Positions 27,370 through 35,285 of a stretch of 64,000 nucleotides of DNA are shown here, one piece after another. The stretch is from an uncultured Olsenella sp. (lineage in GTDB: Bacteria; Actinomycetota; Coriobacteriia; Coriobacteriales; Atopobiaceae): positions 62,001-126,000 of the forward strand of contig OMVJ01000002.1 of the NCBI GenBank assembly GCA_900314495.1. Direction: 5' to 3'. Under the pieces are notes generated by a model, which had not been told where the DNA came from, did not search any database, and worked only from the letters and a program-made list of their open reading frames with translations. Each line of letters opens with the position of its first letter. Within the stretch, counting starts at the first letter, position 1. Position numbers and translations under genes: made by a program.

Positions 27370-28002
27370 TTACGCACCACCCCCCAGGCGCCTGAGCGCA
27401 TAGCCAATGACCTTCTCCAGCGTGACCGCGCCGGCCGCCTCGTGGCCGTCCAGGGCAAGCTCCGCCTCCTGGGGCGTGAAGCCCATGGAGAGCAGGGCGG
27501 AGGTGGCCTCCTGGGTTATGGACTCGCTCGTCTCGGGCAGCTTGGACGCGGCGGGGGTGGGCTCCGTCATGCCCACCAGGCCCATGAGCTCCGGGTCCTT
27601 GGTGAAGACGTCCTGCAGCTCCACCAGGAGCCTCTGCGCCTTCTTCTTGCCCACGCCGGGAACCGTTGCCATGCGGGCCTCGTCCTGCGTGGCCACCACC
27701 GTGGCAAGGGATGCGGGCGTCAGCGTGCTGAGGACGGCCAGCGCCAGCTTCGGGCCCACGCCGGACACGCCCACCAGACGGTCGAACACGGCGCGCTCCT
27801 CCCGGCTGCAGAAGCCGTAGAGCTCCATGGCGTTCTCCTTCACCAGCAGCCGCGTGAGCAGCGTGACGCCTGCCTCGCCCACCGCCGGGAGCGCGGCGGC
27901 GGTGTTGGCCGAGACCCCAAGCTCATACCCAACGCCGTGCACGTCAATGACCACATGCGTGGGCAGGACCTCCACGAGCGTTCCCGTAAGCTGAACAATC
28001 AT
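27370..28002 (-). CDS. ruvA: Holliday junction DNA-binding protein RuvA
   Basis: The 210-residue protein binds four-way junctions as a tetramer and loads RuvB. The N-terminal OB domain (MIVQLTGTLVEVLPTHVVID) is followed by two helix-hairpin-helix motifs (LVGVSGVGPKLALAVL and ATVPGVGKKKAQRLL) and the small domain III that contacts RuvB (LLSMGFTPQEAELAL). Its ATG overlaps the ruvC TGA as ATGA, so the two are coupled. Confidence 0.98.
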   Translation of the reverse strand: MIVQLTGTLVEVLPTHVVIDVHGVGYELGVSANTAAALPAVGEAGVTLLTRLLVKENAMELYGFCSREERAVFDRLVGVSGVGPKLALAVLSTLTPASLATVVATQDEARMATVPGVGKKKAQRLLVELQDVFTKDPELMGLVGMTEPTPAASKLPETSESITQEATSALLSMGFTPQEAELALDGHEAAGAVTLEKVIGYALRRLGGGA

Positions 28003-28652
28003 GCCTTAGACCTCCTAGACTTGCGCGCCGCCAGCATGGCGGAGCGGTCGCGAGTCTCCCTCGTGACGTGTGCCGCCGTGGCGGCCGCCGTAGCCTGGCG
28101 CGCCTCGTGGGCGTCCCATTCGCGTTGCGCGAGCTCCTGCTGGAGCACCTGGTCGCCCGCCACCCTGCGGGCCACGTTGCGCGTGCGGACAAGGTTCGCA
28201 TGGCATATGGCCGCCGCCAGCGCGTCCGCGCAGTGGTCCGGACGCGGGTCGTGGTCAAGCGCCAGGATGTTGCGCACCATGTAGATTACCTGGTACTTGT
28301 CGGCGCTGCCCGTGCCCACGACGGCCTGCTTGATCTGCATGGGCGTGTACTCGCCCACCTCAAGGCCGTTCTGGGCGCAGGCCACTATGGCCACGCCCCG
28401 CGCGTGCGCCGTGGCGATTGCCGACCGCGTGTTCTCGCCGAAGAAGATCTTCTCAATTGCGAGCTGGGTGGGATGGTAGAGCTCGATGGCCTCCGAAACC
28501 CCGTCGAAGATGCGGCCGAGGCGCTGGTCAAGGGGCTCGGCCGCCTTGGTCTCCACGCAGCCGTACGCACGCGTGCGGTACACGCTGCCCCGTGTCTCTA
28601 TAATGCCCCAGCCCGTGTGTGCGAGCCCGGGGTCTATGCCCAGGATGATCAC
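27999..28652 (-). CDS. ruvC: Holliday junction resolvase RuvC
   Basis: The 217-residue endonuclease cuts Holliday junctions. Catalytic acids are seen in LGIDPGLAHTGWG, LAIEKIFFG and DHCADALAAAICH. The GTG at 28652 is used because AAGGAGG lies seven bases upstream. The core ends near residue 170; about 45 further residues (ARRVAGDQVLQQELAQREWD and onward) form an Arg/Ala-rich helical tail that is longer than in most RuvC proteins. It heads the ruvCAB unit. Confidence 0.95.
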   Translation of the reverse strand: MIILGIDPGLAHTGWGIIETRGSVYRTRAYGCVETKAAEPLDQRLGRIFDGVSEAIELYHPTQLAIEKIFFGENTRSAIATAHARGVAIVACAQNGLEVGEYTPMQIKQAVVGTGSADKYQVIYMVRNILALDHDPRPDHCADALAAAICHANLVRTRNVARRVAGDQVLQQELAQREWDAHEARQATAAATAAHVTRETRDRSAMLAARKSRRSKA

Positions 28653-28726
28653 GCGTCCTCCTTGCAGGCGTGCGCCGAAGGTCCGAACTACTGTTCTAGT
28701 AGAGTAGCACACCCGTGCGCCCGGGC

Positions 28727-30589
28727 CTAGTTCTCAGAGAAGGGATTCCCCCATTCCGTACCCATGTCGCGCCCCCCGCCCAGGTCCATGCCCTGGGATT
28801 GGCCGAAGTCGCGCAGGTAACCCAGCATGTCGCGGGTCTCGCTCCCAAGCGAGCCGCCCCCACCCTGGGCGTCGCCCGCGTCACTCATGCCCAGCAGGGC
28901 GTCCACCAGGTCGTCCTCCTCCCCAAGCTCCTCCGCGGAGCGTACGCGGTCGTGCCACGCCATGCCAAGCGGCCGCCGAGCGTCGAAGAGGGTCTTGGAC
29001 GACACCATGAGGTACATGGCGCGGCCGGTGCGCGCAGGCTCAAGCCGCTCCAGCCGCGACACCACCTGCGGCACCACGTCCGCGTTGCCCTGCTCCTGCA
29101 CCAGCCGGCTCACGTCGCACTCCCACTCCAGCCGCATGCGCAGCACGCGGTCGACAAAGCCCAGCTGCGCCTCCGGCTGCGCCGAGACCGACCCGACGCC
29201 GGGAACGTCCGGCACGCCGAAGGAGCGCATGCAAGCGGCGGAGAGCACGGGCGAGATGGTGTTCCTCATGCGGGCGACGTCCAGGAGGTCCGTCCGGTAC
29301 ACGTCTCCGAAGGGGCACAGGGTGGCCACGTGGGCCGCGTTCGCCTCCGCCTCCAGCGCCAGCGCCGTCTTGTCGCTTGGCGAGAGCACGATGCCGCCAA
29401 GGCTACGCGCCCATGCCGCCAGCTGCACCTCCACGAGGTCGGCCACCAGCCGCGCGTCCGCGGCTTCCGCAGCGCCGGCCGGAAGGACCTCCTGGCGGCT
29501 GGGCTGGCGCAGGTCCAGGCGCAGGTTGCGCGCCAGCTCCACCGCGCCCTCACGCGCCTCGCCCGCGACGGTTGGGGGAATCATGGCGTGAACGTTCACC
29601 GGACCCAGGGCGTCCGAGGCCAGGACGGCCAGGAGCGAGGACTGCAGCGTCCCGTCGAGGCAGAGGGCCACGTCGTAGAGGTCCTGCTTGTCCATGTAGT
29701 CGTGCAGGCCCAGCACCAGGGACTCCCACAGGTAGAGCGGCGCGTTGTAGACCTCGGGCGCCAGGGCGTCAGCCAGGGGCCCCTCGGACCTCGGGTCTAT
29801 CTCCGCCGTGATGATGGCCTCCTCGAAGGCCGGGGCCGAAGCCGCCAGCTCGCCCCACGGCGCGAGCACGAAGCTGGAGCCCGTGAACACCTGCGTGCCG
29901 TAGCCCCCCAGCGAGCCCACGCCCACGACCCACGCGTCTGCGTCGCGCGCGTCGGAGACGTATCGGTTCTCCGCCAGGTCACCGCCCAGCGCAGAGGAGG
30001 GGTCGTCGAAGGCGTAGCCATATCCGCCCAGGTAGATGATGCCGTCCACGCCAAAGTCGTAGTCCACGTAGTCGTCCAGGTCTTCGTACGTGAAGGCGAC
30101 GCCGAAGCTTGCCCCCGCCAGCTCGAAGACGGGCAGGTCCGGCGCGGGGGCGTCCTCATCCTCGCCCGCGTCTCCCTGGGGGCGTGGGCCCGCGAAGGCC
30201 CCCGGCCCGCCGCCAAAGACCTCCGCGGCATGCGGTGCACCCGCCCAATCCGCGTGCGAGAGGTACGCCACCAGCTTCAGGGGCATGATCCGGCCGTCGC
30301 GCAGCAGCATGGCCTCTGGGAGCGGGTCTCCGTCCAGGTCCGTCACCACGGGCACGATGGCCGGGCACTGCAGCCTATCCGCAAGGCTGGACAGGGTGTC
30401 CGCCAGGTCCAGCAGGAAGCCCTCCTGCTCCGCGTAGCCCACCGGGGCTGGCCCCGTCAGGGCGGCCATGGGAAAGACCAGCAGGTCAACGCCCTGGTTC
30501 CTGGCCACGCGCGAGCACTCCACCATTCGCTCCGCCGTGACTGCAAAGTCCCCCGCCCGGGTGCCGATCTGAGCGATGCCTATCTTCAT
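28727..30589 (-). CDS. NAD synthetase-like protein with degenerate active sites
   Basis: The 620-residue protein has the layout of glutamine-dependent NAD synthetase: an N-terminal nitrilase-type domain (MKIGIAQIGTRAGDF) and a C-terminal synthetase domain (LGLHDYMDKQ, later SPSDKTALALEAEA and DVARMRN). Key residues are missing. The glutaminase Glu is Met41 (VFPMAALTG), the nucleophile Cys is Thr167 (GVAFTYEDL), no clear catalytic Lys is seen, and the ATP-binding SGGxDS loop reads LDGTLQS at 311-317. Neither ammonia release nor adenylation looks possible, so it is probably a pseudoenzyme with another role. The C-terminus is a Gly/Asp-rich tail. Confidence 0.8.
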   Translation of the reverse strand: MKIGIAQIGTRAGDFAVTAERMVECSRVARNQGVDLLVFPMAALTGPAPVGYAEQEGFLLDLADTLSSLADRLQCPAIVPVVTDLDGDPLPEAMLLRDGRIMPLKLVAYLSHADWAGAPHAAEVFGGGPGAFAGPRPQGDAGEDEDAPAPDLPVFELAGASFGVAFTYEDLDDYVDYDFGVDGIIYLGGYGYAFDDPSSALGGDLAENRYVSDARDADAWVVGVGSLGGYGTQVFTGSSFVLAPWGELAASAPAFEEAIITAEIDPRSEGPLADALAPEVYNAPLYLWESLVLGLHDYMDKQDLYDVALCLDGTLQSSLLAVLASDALGPVNVHAMIPPTVAGEAREGAVELARNLRLDLRQPSRQEVLPAGAAEAADARLVADLVEVQLAAWARSLGGIVLSPSDKTALALEAEANAAHVATLCPFGDVYRTDLLDVARMRNTISPVLSAACMRSFGVPDVPGVGSVSAQPEAQLGFVDRVLRMRLEWECDVSRLVQEQGNADVVPQVVSRLERLEPARTGRAMYLMVSSKTLFDARRPLGMAWHDRVRSAEELGEEDDLVDALLGMSDAGDAQGGGGSLGSETRDMLGYLRDFGQSQGMDLGGGRDMGTEWGNPFSEN

Positions 30590-30595
30590 GAGAAA

Positions 30596-30642
30596 CCCCT
30601 CCGTTGGACGCTGCTGCGCAGGCGACGCGTCCGACGGAGGGG
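30596..30642 (-). terminator. hairpin after desulfoferrodoxin that also covers the next RBS
   Basis: Arms 30596-30610 and 30628-30642 pair over 15 bases with a single G-T position. On the minus strand the second arm ends GGAGGGG and runs into TTTCTC and then the ATG of the NAD-synthetase-like gene. The structure can therefore terminate the desulfoferrodoxin transcript, or hide the ribosome binding site of the next gene, or both. Confidence 0.6.
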
Positions 30643-30707
30643 CCTGGGCTCACTCTTGCAAAGCGCAAGCCGCATCCGGGACGCGGCTGGCACTCAGCCA
30701 GCCAGGT

Positions 30708-31088
30708 CTACAGGTCGGCCTTCCAAAGGCCATGCAGGTTGCAGTACTCGTAGACGGAGGCGTCCTCCGCACCGCAATCCGCGAACTCGGTAACGGGCTT
30801 CTCGCCGGGGTGCAGGTAATGGACCTCAACCCGGTCCTTGGCGGCGAGGGCGACCCACTGGATGTAGTGCGCGTCCAGCATGGGGTGCTCCACGGAGCCG
30901 ACTGCGGCCTTGATCTTGCCATCCTCACGCGTCACGACGGGAACGTGCTTCTCCGTGGCGGCATCGGTGGAACCGGCGACCAGCTCCTCCATGGGCTCGC
31001 CGCAGCACTGCGGCGTGCACGTGCCCTTCTGAACCACGGCGACCAGGTTCCCGCACTTGTTGCAACGATAGAACGTAACGTCCGCCAT
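30708..31088 (-). CDS. dfx: desulfoferrodoxin (superoxide reductase)
   Basis: The 126-residue iron protein reduces superoxide to peroxide in anaerobes. The N-terminal desulforedoxin domain has four cysteines (YRCNKCGN and QCCGEPM) for the Fe(SCys)4 centre. The catalytic iron site is marked by EKHVPVV, EHPMLDAHYI and the C-terminal YCNLHGLW. The ATG at 31088 with AGGAA upstream fits the family start (MADVTFYRC); the frame extends a further 17 codons without similarity. A promoter candidate lies at 31160-31188. Confidence 0.95.
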   Translation of the reverse strand: MADVTFYRCNKCGNLVAVVQKGTCTPQCCGEPMEELVAGSTDAATEKHVPVVTREDGKIKAAVGSVEHPMLDAHYIQWVALAAKDRVEVHYLHPGEKPVTEFADCGAEDASVYEYCNLHGLWKADL

Positions 31089-31159
31089 AGGAATTTCCTC
31101 TCTCCTTGTGGTGCCTGCCAGTCGGACACCTTCAGTCATTGTCCCCCGTATGCAGCGGT

Positions 31160-31188
31160 CTCATACCGCCGCGTCGACAGAAGGGCAA
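31160..31188 (-). promoter_or_regulatory. candidate sigma-70 type promoter for dfx
   Basis: On the minus strand TTGCCC and TATGAG are separated by exactly 17 bases and lie about 70 bases upstream of the desulfoferrodoxin start. The match to consensus is moderate; no operator is apparent. Confidence 0.4.
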
Positions 31189-31200
31189 AGCGACGCAGCC

Positions 31201-34200
31201 CTAGGCAAGCACCACCTGTCCGCCCTTGCCAAGCAGGTCCGTCACCTCCGCGCGCAACACCATGTTGTGGGCGTCCACCTTGGTGGGCAGGGCCATGCGC
31301 ATGGTGTCGCCTGAGGCCCCCTCCACCAGAAGCTCCACGTTGTCCAGCCCGTTGTAGCGGCTGAGGATGGCCCCCAGCTGCTCCATGCGCCCACGCGAGA
31401 GCATGCGGCTGGACATCATGAGCTCCAGGATCTTGGGCCTGTTCGTCCTTTCGTTCAGCTCCAGGGCCTCCACGGACGTGCAGATCACCTGGTCGCCGCG
31501 GTCGGACCGCTCCAGCTTGCCGTACACCTTTATGAAGACGTCGCCCTCGGACTCGCCCGTCTCCTCGTTCACCTGTCCCGCCAGGATCTGCGCGCACTCC
31601 TTGTACAGCTTGGGGAAGACGACCAGCGTCACCTCGGACTCCATGTCCTCAAGCGTGACTATGGCCATGGGGTCGCCGCTCTTGGTGGTCTTCTTCTGCA
31701 CGGCCGAGACCATGCCCGCCAGGCAGATGGACTTTCCCTCCTCCACCTTGTAGCGCGTGGTGGTGGCGCCGGTGTAGGGGTTGGTGTACTCCTCGGACTC
31801 CTCCAGGGCGGAAAGCGGGAAGTCCCGGGCCTTGGCCAGCGCGTACTCGTACGGCCGCAGGGGGTGGTCCGAGACGTACATGCCCAGCACCTCGTGCTCC
31901 TGCGCAAGCTTGATGCGGCGGTCCCACTCAATGCCGTCGGGGGCCGGCACGTCCTCCTCGAAGCCGGAGCCCTCCACGTCGCCGAACATGTCGAAGAGCG
32001 ACACCTGGCCGGCAGCGCGGTCCTTCTGGCGCTTGACCGCGGCGTCGACTATGTTGGCCGGGTTGTCCTTGTCAACGAAGTGCATGAGCTGCTTGCGCGT
32101 GTAGCCCGTGGAGTCGAAGGCGCCGGACTTGATAAGGGCCTCCACCACACGGCGGTTGGCGTCCTTGGAGTCCACGCGCTCCACGAAGTCGTGCAGGTTC
32201 TTGAAGGGGCCGCCCTTCGCGCGCTCCGCCATGATGGCCTCGCCCACGGACTCGCCCACGCCGCGGATGCCGGCGAAGCCGAAGCGGATGCCGTCGGGCG
32301 TGGCGGTGAAGTCGCGACCGGACTCGTTGATGTCTGGCGGCAGGATCTCGATCCCCTCGCGCTTGCAGGAGGTCACGTAGTGGACGATCTTGTCCGTCTT
32401 GCCCATGTAGGACGTGAGGACCGAGGCCATGTACTCCTTGGGGAAGTAGGCCTTGAGCCAGGCCGTCTGCATGACCAGGATGGCATAGCCGGCGGAGTGC
32501 GACTTGTTGAACGCGTAGGAGGCGAACTCCAGAACGTTGTCCCAGATCTCCTGCGCCACCTCGCGCTTGTAGTGGTTCTCCTCCGCGCCGTTCATCCAGT
32601 GGTCGTAGATGGTCTCGTCCTTGCCGTTGCCCTCCCAGTGGAAGATCTGGCCGGTGAGCATCTTGATCTTCTTCTTGGCCACCGGCTTGCGCATGCGGGA
32701 GTCGGACTCGCCGCGCGAGAAGCCCGACATGGCGACGGAGATCTGCATGACCTGCTCCTGGTAGACCATGGTGCCGTAGGTCTCCTCCAGGATGGGCCTC
32801 AGGCGATCGTCGTAGTAGGAGATCTGCTCCTTGCCGTGCATGCGGTTGATGTAGCTGGTTACCATGCCCGCGCCCAGGGGGCCCGGCCGGTACAGGGCGA
32901 TGAGTGCCACTATGTGCTTGTACTCCGTGGGCTGCATGCCCTTGATGGTGGCGGTCATGCCGCCGGACTCCACCTGGAAGACGCCCGCCGTGTGGCCCGA
33001 GCCCAGCAGCTCGTAGATCTTTGGATCGGTGAAGTCGATCTTGTCCACGTCAATGTCCACGCAGGTGGCGCCGTCCTTCAGGCACGACCTCACGGAGTCG
33101 GGCATGGCGTCTATGTCCGACGCGTTGGGGTACGAGTGGCGGATGTTCTCCAGCGCCTTGTTGATGACCGTCAGCGTACGCAGGCCCAGGAAGTCCATCT
33201 TCAGAAGGCCCATGTCCGCCACCGAGTGGCCCTCGTACTGGGTGATGGTGACGTTGCCCTTGGTGTCCAGCTTGGTGGGAACGTGGTCCGTCACGGGCGT
33301 GGGCGCGATGAGCGTGGCGCAGGCGTGCACGCCCTCGCCACGGGTCAGGCCCTCTATGGAGAGCGCCGCGTCAATTATGCGGTGGGCGTCCGGGTCCTTG
33401 TTGTATGCCTCCTCGAAGTCCGGGGAATACTGGTCCGGGTGCTTCTCGCCCTTGTGGAGGGCGCAGGGAAGCGAGAGCTTGGGGTCGTTGGAGAGCATCT
33501 TGGAGAGCTTCTGGCCCACGTAGACGGGGAAGCCCAGCACGCGGTTGGCGTCGTTGATGGCCTGCTTGGCCTTGATGGTGGAGTAGGTGATGACCTTGCA
33601 CACGTGGTCCTCGCCGTACACCTCGCGCACGTGCTGCAGCACGTCCTGGAGGTGCTCGTCGTCGAAGTCCATGTCGATATCAGGCATCTCGGAGCGCTCC
33701 GGCGAGAGGAACCTCTCGAACATGAGGCCGTTCTCCAGCGGGTCGAAGCTCGTGATGTTCATGGCATAGGCCACGATGGCGCCGGCGGCGGAGCCGCGGC
33801 CCGGACCCACGCCAATGCCGTTGTCCTTGGCCCACTGCACGTAGTCCTGCACAATAAGGAAGTAGTTGGCGAAGCCCTTCTCGCAGATGACCTTGTATTC
33901 GTACTCGAAGCGCTCCTCCACGTTCACACCCTGGATGGTAACGTTGCGCCAGTCCTCGCCGTAGCGCTTGGCCAGGCCCTTCTCGCACTCCTCGCGGAAG
34001 CGCTCCTCCGCGGTCTCCCCCGGCCTGAGGCCAGGGAAGCTGGGCAGGTACATCTTGGTCCAGTCAAGCTCATAGTCGCACTTGGCCGCAACCTCCAGCG
34101 TGTTGTCGCAGGCCTCCGGAATCCAGGAGAAGAGCTCCCGCATCTCCTCCTCGCTCTTCATGTAGAACTCGGTGCCCTCCATGCGCATGCGACTGGTGTC

Positions 34201-35100
34201 GTCCAGCGTGGTGGCCTTGCCGATGCAGCTCAGGATGTCCTGCGTGGGGGCGTCCTCGCGCGTCAGGTAGTGGAAGTCGTTGGTGGCGACGACCTTTATG
34301 TCCAGCTCGCGCGCGAGCTTCACCAGGTACTCGTCCAGCTTGCGGTCGTCCCAGCCGTTGCGGAAGCGCAGGCCGTGGTCCTGGACCTCCATGTAGAAGT
34401 CGTCGCCGAATATGCGCTTGAAGGTGCGGGCCCACTCGCGCGCGGCGTCGAAGTTGCCGTCCAGCACGTTCTGCTGGATGATGCCCTGCACGCAGGCGCT
34501 CTGGCAGATGATGCCCTCGTGGTACTGCTCCAGCATGGCCAGCGTGGTGCGGGGCTTGTAGTACATCATCTCGTGGCCGGCGGCGTGGGACATGCACCGC
34601 ACCAGGTTGTGGTAGCCCGTGCCGTTCTTGGCCAAAAGGATCAGGTGGTAGCGGCGCTGCTTGGTTCCGCGCTCGATGCAGTCATCCGTGATGAAGTAGG
34701 CCTCGCAACCGAAGATGGGCTTGACCTTGAGGCGCGGCCTGTTTGCCTGCACGGCCGCCAGGTCGTGGCCCGACTCCTCCCAGGCGCGCACGTCCGACGC
34801 CCACTGGTCATGCACGCAATCGAAGTAGTCCGCGTCGTCCGCGTCCGGGGCCGGCTCCTCCAGGTCCCAGGACTTCTTGAAGCACTCCACGTCGTGGCGC
34901 CACTGCTTCATGTTCGCCGAGGCGTCGTTGTACTTGCGGCACTCCAGGTCCAGGTTGGGAATGCCGAACATGTAGCCATGGTCGGTCAGCGCTATGGCAG
35001 GCATCTTGAGGTCCACGGCACGCTTCACCATGTCCGGTATGCGGGTCGCCCCGTCCAGAATCGAGAAGTCCGAGTGGTTATGTAGGTGTACGAACGCCAT
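31201..35100 (-). CDS. dnaE: DNA polymerase III subunit alpha (DnaE)
   Basis: The 1299-residue replicative polymerase has an N-terminal PHP domain (FVHLHNHSDFSILDGA), the palm acidic motif PDIDMDFDD near residue 471, helix-hairpin-helix sequences, and a C-terminal OB-fold region followed by a short tail (VTDLLGKGGQVVLA). The length is slightly above the usual 1160 because of insertions in the PHP region (about residues 60-130). The ATG at 35100 follows GGGAGG and matches the family start; upstream codons to 35274 are excluded. It lies downstream of addA in the same direction with 185 bases between. Confidence 0.96.
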   Translation of the reverse strand: MAFVHLHNHSDFSILDGATRIPDMVKRAVDLKMPAIALTDHGYMFGIPNLDLECRKYNDASANMKQWRHDVECFKKSWDLEEPAPDADDADYFDCVHDQWASDVRAWEESGHDLAAVQANRPRLKVKPIFGCEAYFITDDCIERGTKQRRYHLILLAKNGTGYHNLVRCMSHAAGHEMMYYKPRTTLAMLEQYHEGIICQSACVQGIIQQNVLDGNFDAAREWARTFKRIFGDDFYMEVQDHGLRFRNGWDDRKLDEYLVKLARELDIKVVATNDFHYLTREDAPTQDILSCIGKATTLDDTSRMRMEGTEFYMKSEEEMRELFSWIPEACDNTLEVAAKCDYELDWTKMYLPSFPGLRPGETAEERFREECEKGLAKRYGEDWRNVTIQGVNVEERFEYEYKVICEKGFANYFLIVQDYVQWAKDNGIGVGPGRGSAAGAIVAYAMNITSFDPLENGLMFERFLSPERSEMPDIDMDFDDEHLQDVLQHVREVYGEDHVCKVITYSTIKAKQAINDANRVLGFPVYVGQKLSKMLSNDPKLSLPCALHKGEKHPDQYSPDFEEAYNKDPDAHRIIDAALSIEGLTRGEGVHACATLIAPTPVTDHVPTKLDTKGNVTITQYEGHSVADMGLLKMDFLGLRTLTVINKALENIRHSYPNASDIDAMPDSVRSCLKDGATCVDIDVDKIDFTDPKIYELLGSGHTAGVFQVESGGMTATIKGMQPTEYKHIVALIALYRPGPLGAGMVTSYINRMHGKEQISYYDDRLRPILEETYGTMVYQEQVMQISVAMSGFSRGESDSRMRKPVAKKKIKMLTGQIFHWEGNGKDETIYDHWMNGAEENHYKREVAQEIWDNVLEFASYAFNKSHSAGYAILVMQTAWLKAYFPKEYMASVLTSYMGKTDKIVHYVTSCKREGIEILPPDINESGRDFTATPDGIRFGFAGIRGVGESVGEAIMAERAKGGPFKNLHDFVERVDSKDANRRVVEALIKSGAFDSTGYTRKQLMHFVDKDNPANIVDAAVKRQKDRAAGQVSLFDMFGDVEGSGFEEDVPAPDGIEWDRRIKLAQEHEVLGMYVSDHPLRPYEYALAKARDFPLSALEESEEYTNPYTGATTTRYKVEEGKSICLAGMVSAVQKKTTKSGDPMAIVTLEDMESEVTLVVFPKLYKECAQILAGQVNEETGESEGDVFIKVYGKLERSDRGDQVICTSVEALELNERTNRPKILELMMSSRMLSRGRMEQLGAILSRYNGLDNVELLVEGASGDTMRMALPTKVDAHNMVLRAEVTDLLGKGGQVVLA

Positions 35101-35227
35101 GCGTTGGCCTCCCGTAGGGCACCGGCCCCAGTCTTGGCAGAAGCGAGCAGAGTGGATTGTAGGGCGAGCGGGCGCCACCCGCCACGGCATACTGCTCAGA
35201 ATAGGCGAAAACTTGTTCGAATGGAAT

Positions 35228-35269
35228 GGCCCCTGAGCTGGGACGTTTGCATCTGCCCAGCTCAGGGCC
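35228..35269 (-). terminator. probable terminator of the addBA operon
   Basis: GGCCCCTGAGCTGGG and CCCAGCTCAGGGCC form a long hairpin with one bulged base and a 13-base loop, 17 bases past the addA stop. The minus strand then reads ATTCCATTCG, which is only mildly T-rich. Confidence 0.6.
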
Positions 35270-35285
35270 CCCATTCTTGCGTGGG

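Noticed and set aside
31864-35085. 1073-codon plus-strand ORF opposite dnaE
   Set aside because: It is an antisense shadow of dnaE with Val/His/Gly/Leu-rich sequence and no domain; dnaE is certain.
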